Source: Streptomyces sp. CB01881 (GTDB taxonomy: Bacteria; Actinomycetota; Actinomycetes; Streptomycetales; Streptomycetaceae). From it: DNA of 53,097 bases. How positions within the stretch are numbered: position 1 is the first letter of the stretch; each line of letters starts with the position of its first letter. The stretch is taken from assembly GCF_002953255.1 (NCBI RefSeq), contig NZ_CP026498.1, positions 5,851,706-5,904,802 of the forward strand, written 5' to 3'. This document shows positions 14,712 to 26,172 of the stretch, piece after piece. Under the pieces are notes generated by a model, which was not told where the DNA came from, ran no database searches, and saw only the letters and a list, made by a program, of their open reading frames with translations. Both the position numbers and the translations under genes were made by a program.

Positions 14712-15493
14712 GGCCGGCCGCCCTCGCGGGCCTGACGGCGCAGCAGTTCACCCAGCTCGCGCAGCTCGTCACCGGTCGCGGGAGCAGGCCCGGCAGCAGG
14801 CGCGGGCCCGGCAGCGGGGGGCGCGTACCCGGGGGAGGGCGCGGGCGCCGGGGGCGCGTACCCGGCCGCCGGGCCCTGCCCGTACGGTCCGTACGGCGCC
14901 GCGGGCATGGTCGGCGCTGCGTGCGACGCGGCGGGCGGCGCGTAGTAGGCCGCGGGGGCGGGAGGCTTCGGTCGGCCCGCGTTCCACACCACCTGCAGGT
15001 CCATCACCAGGAAGTGCAGCGGCGCGCCGAACCACATCAGCACCATCGCCACCATGCCGATGGTGTCCGCGGTGGGCGCCTTGGTGCCGCCGGCGACGCC
15101 CGCGCAGACCAGGTACGTGAGGAACAGCGCGACGAAGACCACCGCGCCGGCGATGTCGTACGCCCGCCGCCGGCGGATCGCCAGCAACAGCGAGGGGATC
15201 GCGCCGAGCAGACCGACCGTCACCAGCGGGACCAGGGCCCACAGCACACGCCCGAGCACGCCGAACGGGCCGGCGGCCATCGCGGGGCGCAGCGCCGGGA
15301 CGGGCTGGGTCGGCGGAACGGGGTAGGCCGGAGCGGGGTACGGCTGGGCGGAATACGGCTGGGCGGAGTAGGGCTGGGCCGGGTACGGCTGGGCACCGTA
15401 CGGGGCCCCGCCCGGTATGCCCCCGGCGGGCGCGCCGCCCGGGAACGCGCCGCCGGACGGTGGTCCGAACTGCCCGGGGTACTGCCCTGACAT
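14708..15493 (-). CDS. Proline/tyrosine-rich membrane protein coupled to the Ser/Thr kinase
   Basis: The 261-residue protein starts at the ATG at 15493, preceded by AGGAG. Residues 1-72 are Pro/Gly/Tyr/Gln-rich, with a tandem AQPY(P/S) repeat. About four hydrophobic helices follow (for example VLWALVPLVTVGLLGAIPSLLLAI, AGAVVFVALFLTYLVCAGVAG and GMVAMVLMWFGAPLHFLVMDLQVVW, about 85-180). A second Pro/Ala/Tyr-rich tail ends in a short charged helix (GDELRELGELLRRQAREG). Streptomycetes often encode such proteins beside Hanks kinases. The 4-bp overlap with the kinase suggests it may anchor or sense for it (inference). No enzymatic motif is recognised. Confidence 0.85.
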   Translation of the reverse strand: MSGQYPGQFGPPSGGAFPGGAPAGGIPGGAPYGAQPYPAQPYSAQPYSAQPYPAPAYPVPPTQPVPALRPAMAAGPFGVLGRVLWALVPLVTVGLLGAIPSLLLAIRRRRAYDIAGAVVFVALFLTYLVCAGVAGGTKAPTADTIGMVAMVLMWFGAPLHFLVMDLQVVWNAGRPKPPAPAAYYAPPAASHAAPTMPAAPYGPYGQGPAAGYAPPAPAPSPGYAPPAAGPAPAAGPAPATGDELRELGELLRRQAREGGRP

Positions 15494-15625
15494 GTGCGCT
15501 CCTGAGCGGGTGAGGACGGCGGTCGCCCGCGGTACGGACGAACCCCGGACACCGTACCGCCCGCCACCGGCCAACCGGGGGGCCTCCCGCACCTCGGACC
15601 CCGGTGCAACGGCACCCGGGCCCTG

Positions 15626-15649
15626 TCCGGACCGGCGCCCGGGTCCGGA
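15626..15649 (-). terminator. Probable terminator after the methylase gene
   Basis: TCCGGACC (15626-15633) pairs with GGTCCGGA (15642-15649), 38 bp past the methylase stop at 15687. Another dyad, CGGTACGG/CCGTACCG (15530-15559), lies nearer the membrane-protein start and might be an operator. Confidence 0.5.
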
Positions 15650-15686
15650 CTTCACCGGCTCGGGCCGCACCCCGGCCGACGGGAGG

Positions 15687-17921
15687 TCAGGAGCCCGCCG
15701 GTGGCTGGAGCGTGCCGGTCGCCAGGGCGTCGGTGAGGGCCTGGGTCAGGGTGCGGGCGAGCACGGCGGCCTGCTGGAGGGTGGTGTCGAAGGTGGCGAG
15801 GCCGGCGAAGGCGGCGCCGAGGGCGCGCTGCTCGGCGAGCGGGAGACGCGGGAGTTCGACGCGGCGGATGTCGAGGCGGGCGGTGGTGGAGGCGTGGCTG
15901 GCGGCGCGGCGGGTGGAGGCCGTGGACCGCAACTGGCCGGCCAGGAAGTCGGGGTCGAGCGCGGCCGGGTCGGGGCGCAGCAGGTGGAGCTGGCGGCCGA
16001 GCGCGGCGCCCGTGAGCGGGCTGCCGGGTGGCACGACCCGGGCCACCCCACCCCCGAGCGCGGGGACGAGGACGTCGCCGGGACGGACGCGGACGTCCCC
16101 GGCCGCGCCCGTCGTGCCGGTCGTGCCGGTCGTGCCGGTCGGGCGCGCCGTGTCGAGGACCGCGCTGGGCGGGTTGCCCGCGATGAGGTCCTGATCCGTC
16201 AGCACGGGGGTGCCGACGGGGCCGGCGCCCGCCGGGCGGGCCGGTGCGCCGGAACCGGAGGAGTACACCTCCAACACCCCGCCACGGACCAGTTCCCCCA
16301 CGGAAACCACGGACACCACGGAGAGCACGGGAGCCACCGCACCCGCCGCCCCCGCCGTACCCGCCCCGGCCATGCCGCCCCCGGAACCGCCCGGCTCCGG
16401 CAGCAGTGCGGCCGGGTCCGCGAGCCCGCCCAGCAGCTCGCTCAACCGGCCGGTCAGGTGGGCGAGTTCGGCGGCCCCGCCGACCGGTGAGGCGGGCGGG
16501 ACGTGCCGGGTGGGCGAGAGGTCGGTCTCGTCGTCGAGCAGGTCGATCGCGGCCATCGTCCGGTGGACGCCCGGCCGGTCCTCCGGCAGCGGCAGGCCCT
16601 CGCGGGCCGCGAGGTCGAAGGCGCGCCACGCGTCCAGGACCGTCCGGCGCAGCTCGGCCCAGCGGACCCTGTCGCGCCCGCCCTCCCCCGTCTCCGCTGC
16701 GGACGGCGACGCGGCGAGCGAGGCGGAGGACGCGGAGGACGCGTCGAGCATCAGCACCTGCCGGAAGTCGTCGCCCGGCCGGGGCGCACGCAGTACCCAG
16801 AGGTGGAGCGGCACCCCGTACGGCGGGGCGGCGCCGGCCGGCAGGGCGACGACGGCGCGCAGGGCGCCCGAGCGCAGCAGCTCGGCGCGGACCCGGCGGC
16901 CGGCCCGGCGGCCGGCGACGGTTGGGGGCAGCAGCAGGGCGGCGAGGCCGCCGGGGCGGGTGTGGGCGAGGCAGTGCAGCACCCAGGCGAGTTCGGACTC
17001 GCCGCGCGGCGGGACGAGACCGCCCGGCCAGCGGGTGTCGAACTGCAACTCGTCGTGGCCCCAGTCCCGTTCGTTGTAGGGCGGCTGGCAGAGCACCGCC
17101 TCGAAGGTGTCGCCCGGATAGCCGTCGGCCCGCAGGGCGTCGCCGGCCCGGATCTCGGCCGGGAGCGGCCCGGGTTCGGCTGCGGGCGTGTGCAGGGCGA
17201 GCCGCAGGGCGGCGAGCGCGCCGGTGACCTGGTCGGCGTCCTGGCCGTAGCGGCCGGTGGTGGACGGGAGGGCGAGCAGCAGGGCGCCGAGGCCGGAGGC
17301 CGGGTCGAGCACGGTGGCGGGAACGCCGGCGACGGCGGCGAGCAGCTCGGCGGCCTCGGGCGGGGTGGGGCTGAGCTGGCGGCTGTTGGCCTCGGTGTAC
17401 CGGGTGAGCAGTTGCTCGTACGCGCCGGGGGCGCCGGCGGCGGAGGCGAGGTCGGCGAGCAGGCGGGCCAGGTCCAGCTGGGTGGAGCCGAGCAGGCCGG
17501 GGAGGCGGAGGGCGGCGGCGCCGCCCAGGGTCCGGCCGGCGACGTCGGCGAGCGCGCGCGGCAGGGCGGTGGCGAGCCGGGTGTCGGGTTCCGCGGCGAG
17601 GGCGGGCCAGCGCCCGGGCTCGCGGTGCAGCAGCAGGAGGACGGCCCCGGCCTGGAGGAGCGGCGCGGCGGGGTGGCCGGCGGGGTCGCGGAGGGTCTCC
17701 AGCAACTGCCAGACGCGTTCCAGCAGCGGCAGTTCGGCGATCTTGCCCTGGCCGCGGAGCCAGTCCGCCACCTCGTCGAGCGCGAAGGTCGGGCTGCTGT
17801 CGGTGCCGCCGACCGGGCGGGGGAAGTCCGCGTGGCGGCGGCGCCAGTTGCTGACGGCGGCCCGTCCGACCCCGGCCAGCCGGGCGATCTCGACGGCGGT
17901 CACCTCGGGACGGTCCGGCAT
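15687..17921 (-). CDS. Orphan N6-adenine DNA methyltransferase with N-terminal HTH and HsdS-like C-terminus
   Basis: The 744-residue protein starts at the ATG at 17921 (MPDRPEVTAVEIARLAGVG), nine bases after AAGGAG. Residues 1-70 form an excisionase/MerR-like helix-turn-helix (GVGRAAVSNWRRR; FALDEVADWL). The N6_Mtase domain covers about 150-420, with SAM-binding motif I LDPASGLGALLLAL and catalytic motif IV QPPYNERDWG, where the usual Asn/Asp is Gln. The C-terminal part (about 500-744) carries a target-recognition-like region with a (TGT)n low-complexity stretch and SPLTGAALGRQLHLLRPDP, as in type I specificity subunits. No restriction subunit is adjacent, so this is probably a solitary or regulatory methylase. 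Related genes recur in streptomycetes. A palindrome next to its promoter suggests regulation. Confidence 0.87.
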   Translation of the reverse strand: MPDRPEVTAVEIARLAGVGRAAVSNWRRRHADFPRPVGGTDSSPTFALDEVADWLRGQGKIAELPLLERVWQLLETLRDPAGHPAAPLLQAGAVLLLLHREPGRWPALAAEPDTRLATALPRALADVAGRTLGGAAALRLPGLLGSTQLDLARLLADLASAAGAPGAYEQLLTRYTEANSRQLSPTPPEAAELLAAVAGVPATVLDPASGLGALLLALPSTTGRYGQDADQVTGALAALRLALHTPAAEPGPLPAEIRAGDALRADGYPGDTFEAVLCQPPYNERDWGHDELQFDTRWPGGLVPPRGESELAWVLHCLAHTRPGGLAALLLPPTVAGRRAGRRVRAELLRSGALRAVVALPAGAAPPYGVPLHLWVLRAPRPGDDFRQVLMLDASSASSASLAASPSAAETGEGGRDRVRWAELRRTVLDAWRAFDLAAREGLPLPEDRPGVHRTMAAIDLLDDETDLSPTRHVPPASPVGGAAELAHLTGRLSELLGGLADPAALLPEPGGSGGGMAGAGTAGAAGAVAPVLSVVSVVSVGELVRGGVLEVYSSGSGAPARPAGAGPVGTPVLTDQDLIAGNPPSAVLDTARPTGTTGTTGTTGAAGDVRVRPGDVLVPALGGGVARVVPPGSPLTGAALGRQLHLLRPDPAALDPDFLAGQLRSTASTRRAASHASTTARLDIRRVELPRLPLAEQRALGAAFAGLATFDTTLQQAAVLARTLTQALTDALATGTLQPPAGS

Positions 17922-17991
17922 GGGGGGCTCCTTCGGCGGCACGCGGGCTGGGGTGTGACCACACAGCATAGCCAGCACGCCCCATCCCGAA

Positions 17992-18005
17992 GTTCACACG
18001 TGAAC
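17992..18005. promoter_or_regulatory. Perfect palindrome GTTCACACGTGAAC between divergent genes
   Basis: The 14-bp palindrome (GTTCAC-AC-GTGAAC) lies between the methylase (minus) and the DUF4352 lipoprotein (plus). It is about 22 bp upstream of a TATGCT box on the minus strand (complement of 17965-17970). Another GTTCAC half-site occurs at 18036-18041 inside the lipoprotein promoter. It probably binds a regulator of one or both genes; the methylase HTH itself is a candidate. Confidence 0.55.
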
Positions 18006-18027
18006 AGAGACGTTTGGCGAATGGCCG

Positions 18028-18056
18028 TTGACATCGTTCACAGCAGATGATGTGAT
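18028..18056 (+). promoter_or_regulatory. Promoter of the DUF4352 lipoprotein gene
   Basis: A perfect TTGACA (18028-18033) and TGTGAT (18051-18056), spaced by 17 bp, lie 60 bp upstream of the start codon. This is one of the best housekeeping-type promoters in the window. The spacer includes a GTTCAC half-site. Confidence 0.6.
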
Positions 18057-18115
18057 CCTCCTGTCGACAGCGCAGCAGCGCCGACAACCCAGGACCGAGA
18101 ACCAGGAGCACCTCA

Positions 18116-18742
18116 ATGGCCGTCGCCACCACCCCCCGCCGCAACGCCGCCCTGCTGCTGGGCGCCGCACTGGTCGCCCTCACCGCGACCGCCTGCAACT
18201 CCACCGGCTCCAGCGTCTCCACCGAGCCGAAGCAGACCGCTGCCGCCTCGACCCCCGCCGGCGCGGCCGGCTCCACCGGTGCCGCCGCGCCCGCCGAGAG
18301 CAAGCCGGCCGACGCCCCCAAGGGCGCGGCCAAGCTGGGGGACACCATCGCGCTCAAGGGCAACGACCCGGCCGACACCGCCGACGTGACCCTGGTGAAG
18401 GTCGTGGACAACACCGAGGGCGAGGACGAGTTCACCCACCCGGCCGACGGCAAGCGCTTCGTCTCGATCCAGTTCCGGATCAAGGCGAGCGGCAAGAAGG
18501 CCTACAGCGACGTCCCCGCCAACAGCGCCAAGGTGCTGGACGCCCAGGGCCAGGCCTTCGGTACGACGGTCGCCAACACCAAGGCGGGCCCGGGCTTCCA
18601 GATCCCCGCCAACATCGCCCCCGGCGAGAGCGCGCTCGGCTTCGTCACCTTCGAGGTGCCGAAGGACGCCAAGCTCGACAAGGCCCAGTTCGGCCTCGAC
18701 AGCGGCTTCGCCCCGCAGACCGGCCAGTGGAAGCTCGGCTGA
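18116..18742 (+). CDS. DUF4352-type immunoglobulin-like lipoprotein
   Basis: The 208-residue lipoprotein follows an AGGAGCACCTCA ribosome binding site. The signal peptide ends in the lipobox LTATAC (Cys near residue 27). A Ser/Thr/Ala/Pro-rich spacer leads to a beta-rich DUF4352-like domain (about 75-208): IALKGNDPADTADVTLVKVVD, RFVSIQFRIKASGKKAYSDVP, FQIPANIAPGESALGFVTFEVPKDAKLDKAQF. The family has a telokin-like or immunoglobulin-like fold and is commonly surface-exposed in Gram-positives; its function is unknown. It is transcribed from its own strong promoter, divergent from the methylase, and convergent with mfd. Confidence 0.9.
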   Translation: MAVATTPRRNAALLLGAALVALTATACNSTGSSVSTEPKQTAAASTPAGAAGSTGAAAPAESKPADAPKGAAKLGDTIALKGNDPADTADVTLVKVVDNTEGEDEFTHPADGKRFVSIQFRIKASGKKAYSDVPANSAKVLDAQGQAFGTTVANTKAGPGFQIPANIAPGESALGFVTFEVPKDAKLDKAQFGLDSGFAPQTGQWKLG

Positions 18743-18770
18743 CCCGGGGCAGCACCCGGCGGACGCACGA

Positions 18771-18803
18771 CGGCGGCCTCAGGCACCTGACCCGAGACCG
18801 CCG
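18771..18803. terminator. Bidirectional hairpin between the lipoprotein gene and mfd
   Basis: CGGCGGCCTCAGG (18771-18783) can pair with CCCGAGACCGCCG (18791-18803) with two mismatches. It lies 29 bp after the lipoprotein stop in a convergent gap. Confidence 0.5.
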
Positions 18804-18930
18804 CAAGGCCCGACCGGCGGCGCCCCGCCCCACCGCAGCCGGCGACAACACCGGCCGCAACCGGCAGACCCGCGCCGCCGAAGCCGCGCCAGGCCCGCCC
18901 CGCCGAAGCGGCGCGCGAACCTCCCCGCCG

Positions 18931-22555
<3,625 letters not shown>

Positions 22556-22961
22556 CTGGAGTCTCTTCTTCGTCCCGTGGCTGGTGCTGTCCCGGGGCGG
22601 CGGAGGCCCGCCGGGGCAACGCGAACGGCCCGGCGCGCCGAACGGCCGGGGGTCTCCAGCCTACGCCGCGGCACCGACACGCACGTGGTGCACGGCCGGG
22701 GCACGCACTCGCGCACGCCCGCCCCGCACCCGGACGCGGACGAAGCACCGGCCGCAGGCTGCGACCACGCCTTCGTGATCCGCCACGAACTGGACATACT
22801 CCTGTCACTGCCCGTCCATGGAGATCGCGCACCATGGTGAACGTGCCCGCCGCACCCAACCGTGGGGGATGGCTGCGGAAGGCACGGTCGCACACCCGAT
22901 GGGGGTCGGGAGTGCGAGGCCGGGCGACCCTGGGTGGGGGCGCCCGCCCAAGCGCCGGGAA

Positions 22962-22992
22962 CCGTGGCGCCCTTTCCTGGAGGGCGCCACGG
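22962..22992. terminator. Strong hairpin within an intergenic region
   Basis: CCGTGGCGCCCT (22962-22973) and AGGGCGCCACGG (22981-22992) form a perfect 12-bp stem with loop TTCCTGG. No annotated gene ends next to it. Confidence 0.45.
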
Positions 22993-23003
22993 GTCTCGGC
23001 CTC

Positions 23004-23077
23004 TTCGTTCCCGGCACCGGCCCGCTTTTCGTTCCCGGCACCGGTCCGCTCTCGGCCTCTTTCGTTCCCGGCACCGG
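23004..23077. repeat. Three direct copies of TTCGTTCCCGGCACCGG
   Basis: Exact 17-bp copies lie at 23004-23020, 23028-23044 and 23061-23077; copies one and three are also preceded by CTCGGCCTCT. They lie 154 bp upstream of the sugar dehydrogenase start. Confidence 0.7.
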
Positions 23078-23230
23078 TCCACAACGCCCGCTCACGGCTC
23101 CCGCACATCCGCGCCCTCCATTTGCGCGAACGCGCACCCGGGCCGGACCGCCCTCCCTACCCTGTGGTGGAGACCGTGTGGGGACGCCCGGAGGGGCCAG
23201 GGGGCGTCGCGATGGAGGGGGTGCTTCGTC

Positions 23231-24544
23231 ATGCGCGTTGTCATCGCAGGCCAGGGTTACGTGGGGCTGCCGCTGGCGGTCCGGGCGGCCGAGGTGGGGT
23301 ACCAGGTGGTCGGCTACGACGTGGACGAACGCCGGATCAAACGGCTGGCGGTCGGCGAGTCCTACGTCGAGGACATCCCGGCCGAGCGGCTGCGTCCGTT
23401 GCTGGAGAACGGGACGTACCTGCCGTCGGCCGAACCGGCCGACGTGGCGGGCTTCGACATCGCGGTGATCACCGTGCCGACGCCGCTGCGCGACGGCACG
23501 CCCGACCTGTCGTACATCGAGGCCTCGGCCGCACTGCTCGCCCAGCACCTGCGGCCGGGGGCGACCGTCGTCCTGGAGTCCACCACCTACCCGGGCACCA
23601 CCGAGGAACTGCTCGCGCCGCTGCTGGAGGAGGGGTCGGGGCTGGCCGCGGGCCGGGACTTCCACCTCGGCTACAGCCCCGAGCGGATCGACCCGGGCAA
23701 CCCGACCTGGCGGCTGGAGAACACCCCGAAGGTGGTCTCCGGCATCGACCCGGCGGCGCTGGCGGCGGTCGAGGGGTTCTACGGCCGGCTGGTCGAGCGG
23801 ACGGTGCCGGTCTCCTCCTGCAAGGAGGCCGAGCTGACCAAGCTGCTGGAGAACACCTTCCGGCACGTGAACATCGCGCTGGTCAACGAGCTGGCGATGT
23901 TCGCGCACGACCTCGGCATCGACGTCTGGAAGGCGATCGACGCCGCCTCCACCAAGCCGTTCGGCTACCTCCGCTTCACCCCCGGTCCCGGCGTCGGCGG
24001 GCACTGCCTGCCGATCGACCCGTCGTACCTCTCCTGGCGGGTGGAGCGGGCGCTCGGCCAGTCGTTCCGCTTCGTCGAACTGGCCAACGACGTCAACAGC
24101 CACATGCCCGACTACGTGGTGCGCCGGCTCGGGGAGGCACTGAACGACCGGCAGCGCTCGGTGAAGGGCTCCCGGGTGCTGCTGCTCGGGCTCGCGTACA
24201 AGAAGAACACCGGTGACGCCCGGGAGACCCCGGCCGCCCGGGTCGCCGAGCTGCTGACCCGGATGGGTGCCGAGGTCCGGGCCGCAGACCCGCACGTGGT
24301 GGTCGGGGTGCACGTCCCGGAGCCGGTGATCCCCGGGCAGCGGGCGGCCGAGCAGGACCGGCACGGCGACCCGTTCGCCGCCGTCCGCCGGGTCGAGGCG
24401 ACGCCGGAGGAACTGGCCGCGGCGGACGCGGTGGTGCTGCTCGCCGACCACGACGACTTCGACTACGACACGGTGACCGAGCACGCCCGGTACGTGCTGG
24501 ACTGCCGCCGCCGGCTCTCCGGCGCGGCCGTCGAGGTGCTCTGA
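23231..24544 (+). CDS. UDP-GlcNAc/UDP-ManNAc 6-dehydrogenase family protein (WecC/WbpA type)
   Basis: The 437-residue nucleotide-sugar dehydrogenase oxidises a UDP-sugar C6 hydroxyl to a carboxylate with two NAD+. The N-terminal Rossmann motif is GQGYVGLPLAVRAAEVGYQVVGYDVD. TVPTPLRDG, ESTTYPGTTEE and GYSPERIDPGN are typical of the WecC/WbpA branch rather than UDP-glucose dehydrogenases. The catalytic Cys sits in GVGGHCLPIDP. The C-terminal UDP-binding domain reads LLLGLAYKKNTGDARETPA. Start is the ATG at 23231. The N-acetyl-hexosamine substrate is inferred from the subfamily signature. It stands alone here, but Gfo/Idh, epimerase, DegT and CapD-like genes elsewhere in the window could work in the same kind of pathway, supplying an acidic amino-sugar for surface polysaccharide. 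Confidence 0.93.
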   Translation: MRVVIAGQGYVGLPLAVRAAEVGYQVVGYDVDERRIKRLAVGESYVEDIPAERLRPLLENGTYLPSAEPADVAGFDIAVITVPTPLRDGTPDLSYIEASAALLAQHLRPGATVVLESTTYPGTTEELLAPLLEEGSGLAAGRDFHLGYSPERIDPGNPTWRLENTPKVVSGIDPAALAAVEGFYGRLVERTVPVSSCKEAELTKLLENTFRHVNIALVNELAMFAHDLGIDVWKAIDAASTKPFGYLRFTPGPGVGGHCLPIDPSYLSWRVERALGQSFRFVELANDVNSHMPDYVVRRLGEALNDRQRSVKGSRVLLLGLAYKKNTGDARETPAARVAELLTRMGAEVRAADPHVVVGVHVPEPVIPGQRAAEQDRHGDPFAAVRRVEATPEELAAADAVVLLADHDDFDYDTVTEHARYVLDCRRRLSGAAVEVL

Positions 24545-24625
24545 TTCGACCCGGTCGCGCCCGGCGGGAACGCGGTGGCCGGGCGACCGCACCCGCCCGG
24601 CACCGCGTCGGGGGCCCTGCTCCGG

Positions 24626-25027
24626 CTACCAGCGGGAGAGGTTGATGTCGTACATCATCACCTCGTGCCCCTGGTGGCCGTTGAAGTCGTACTGCTCCCA
24701 GTTGAAGACGGTCCAGGAGCCCAGGCCGCCCCCGAGATAGGTGATGACCCGGTTGTTGCCGGCGTCGATCCGGTCGACGTTGTAGACGCGGACCGCCATC
24801 CAGCCGTCGTTCGCGAAGCAGAGCTGTCCGCTGTAGCCGTAGTTGAACACCTTCGCGAAATCGGTGCGGTTCCCGCAATCGACCCGGTTCACCGCGTTCG
24901 CGCCGGTGACCGGCAGCAGTGCGGCCGCGGCTGCGGTGAGGACGGCGAGAGCACCGGCCCGGCGGGCCGGGCCATTTTCCGGGCGACGTACTCCACGAGG
25001 ATTTGCGGGATTTGTGCGGCGAATCAT
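24626..25027 (-). CDS. Secreted beta/gamma-crystallin-fold protein (SKLP-like)
   Basis: The 133-residue precursor starts at the ATG at 25027 behind GGAGGGG. The signal peptide has an RR-containing n-region (IRRTNPANPRGVRRPENGPARR), a hydrophobic core (AGALAVLTAAAAALLPV) and an Ala-x-Ala site before VNRVDCGNRTDF. The mature domain of about 88 residues resembles Streptomyces killer-toxin-like/beta-gamma-crystallin proteins: DCGNRTDFAKVFN, GQLCFANDG, VDRIDAGNNRVI, with a single Cys pair that could form a disulfide. Such proteins are secreted; some inhibit fungi or proteases, but activity cannot be assigned here. The 5' part of the gene is AT-richer than its neighbours. It is divergent from the lipoprotein at 25199. 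Confidence 0.82.
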   Translation of the reverse strand: MIRRTNPANPRGVRRPENGPARRAGALAVLTAAAAALLPVTGANAVNRVDCGNRTDFAKVFNYGYSGQLCFANDGWMAVRVYNVDRIDAGNNRVITYLGGGLGSWTVFNWEQYDFNGHQGHEVMMYDINLSRW

Positions 25028-25198
25028 GAAACCCCTCCGTCGGCAGCGGTTGCGACTCCAGAGATTTACACGGAGCCTCGCCGCCGAACAGTTGATTTCA
25101 GGCCAAGACAGCCCTTGCGAGCGCCCGTCCGAACGAGCCGAACCGGAATGCGCTAGGGTCCGAACCACCTTGCCACGCCTGAGGATCGGAGCGGGAGC

Positions 25199-26083
25199 TT
25201 GGCACGTCCACCACATTTCGGGCGATTCGCCGCCATCACCCTGGCGGCCTCTTTATCGGCCTTTTCCACGGGTTGTGCCAGCTCACCCGGAAGTGGCCCG
25301 GCAGAATCCCCGCCGACCCCGCCGCCGATCGGCACACCGAAAGCCCCGGAATCCGGGCGCGCCGGAATGACCGGACTTCCGCTCTCCGCTTATCAGGCCA
25401 ATGACCAGGTGGCCGTGAAAGAGATTCAGGCGAGAAATGCGCTGATCGTCTCCTGCATGCGGAAGGCCGGGTACACCGGCTTCGGCGGCGACGGCCTGCA
25501 GGCCGCGCAGGCCCCCGACAACGCGACGGCCCTGCCGGCCGGCGCCTGGGGGTACCTCGGGACGGCGGTCGCGGGCGTGCAGGGCTTCCACCCGCCGAAG
25601 CGGGCCCTCCCCCGGCCGACCGGGCCGGCGGCCGGTTCCGGAGAGGCCTACGACAGCGCCCGGGTGGACTGCGACCGGCAGGCGGCGGAGCGGATCGGCT
25701 CGCCGTCCGACCCGGGCACCGAGCTGGTCGGCCGGCTCTTCGACGAGTCGATCGCGGCGACCGGCCGCGACACCCGGGTGACCGCCGCGACCGGGGAGTG
25801 GTCCGCCTGCATGACCGCCGCGGGCTTCAAGGCCGACGCCCCGGCGGCGCTGCCGGACCGGTTCCGGGCCGCCCCGGACGTCACCCCGGCCGAACGCGCG
25901 ACGGCCCTCGCCGACGCGGACTGCACCGGCCGGAGCAACCTGGCCGGGATCTGGTTCGCCGTCCTGGCCGGCTACCAGCGGCAGCTGATCGACCGCAACG
26001 CGCAGGCCCTGACCGCCCAGAAGGAGGCGGTCAGGGCCCAGGACGCAAAACTCGCGCGGCTGCTGGCGGGAGACGGCTCGTGA
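25199..26083 (+). CDS. Lipoprotein of unknown function with a TTA codon
   Basis: The 294-residue frame starts with a TTG at 25199 preceded by GGAGCGGGAG. A signal peptide (FGRFAAITLAASLSAFSTGC) ends in a lipobox-like STGC. The leucine at residue 19 is TTA (25253-25255), the rare codon read by the bldA tRNA. The mature protein has a Pro-rich spacer, then an alpha-helical domain with Cys-containing repeats: ALIVSCMRKAGYTGF, ARVDCDRQAAERIGS, GEWSACMTAAGFKA and ALADADCTGRSNLAGIW. This is typical of an uncharacterised family of actinobacterial lipoproteins. The first ~250 bases use more A/T than flanking genes. It is divergent from the crystallin-fold gene and convergent with the coiled-coil gene. 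Confidence 0.85.
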   Translation: MARPPHFGRFAAITLAASLSAFSTGCASSPGSGPAESPPTPPPIGTPKAPESGRAGMTGLPLSAYQANDQVAVKEIQARNALIVSCMRKAGYTGFGGDGLQAAQAPDNATALPAGAWGYLGTAVAGVQGFHPPKRALPRPTGPAAGSGEAYDSARVDCDRQAAERIGSPSDPGTELVGRLFDESIAATGRDTRVTAATGEWSACMTAAGFKADAPAALPDRFRAAPDVTPAERATALADADCTGRSNLAGIWFAVLAGYQRQLIDRNAQALTAQKEAVRAQDAKLARLLAGDGS

Positions 26084-26124
26084 CCGCCACCGGGCGGGCC
26101 GGTGCCGGCCGGCCGACGGCCAGG

Positions 26125-26172
26125 CGTCAGACGTCAGGCGTCAGCCGTCAGCCGTCAGCCGTCAGCCGTCAG
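26125..26172. repeat. Seven-copy 7-bp tandem repeat (CGTCAGn)
   Basis: CGTCAG recurs every 7 bp seven times (26125, 26132, 26139, 26146, 26153, 26160, 26167). The last copy overlaps the stop codon of the convergent coiled-coil gene. A heptamer repeat not divisible by three is expected to be noncoding; copy number is likely variable between strains. Confidence 0.9.

Larger units (their letters stand above)
22556..23230. other. 675-base divergent intergenic region with hairpin and direct repeats
   Basis: No convincing gene is present between mfd (minus) and the sugar dehydrogenase (plus); frames crossing it are Arg/Pro-rich shadows. It contains a 12-bp perfect hairpin at 22962-22992, three exact copies of TTCGTTCCCGGCACCGG (23004-23077), and two close CCATGG sites near 22815. 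The hairpin, well away from both flanking gene ends, is unexplained and might terminate a small RNA or an upstream-initiated leader. Confidence 0.5.

Noticed and set aside
26125..26172. Possible CRISPR-like array
   Set aside because: The unit is only 7 bp with one-base spacing, no spacers and no cas genes; it is a simple tandem repeat.
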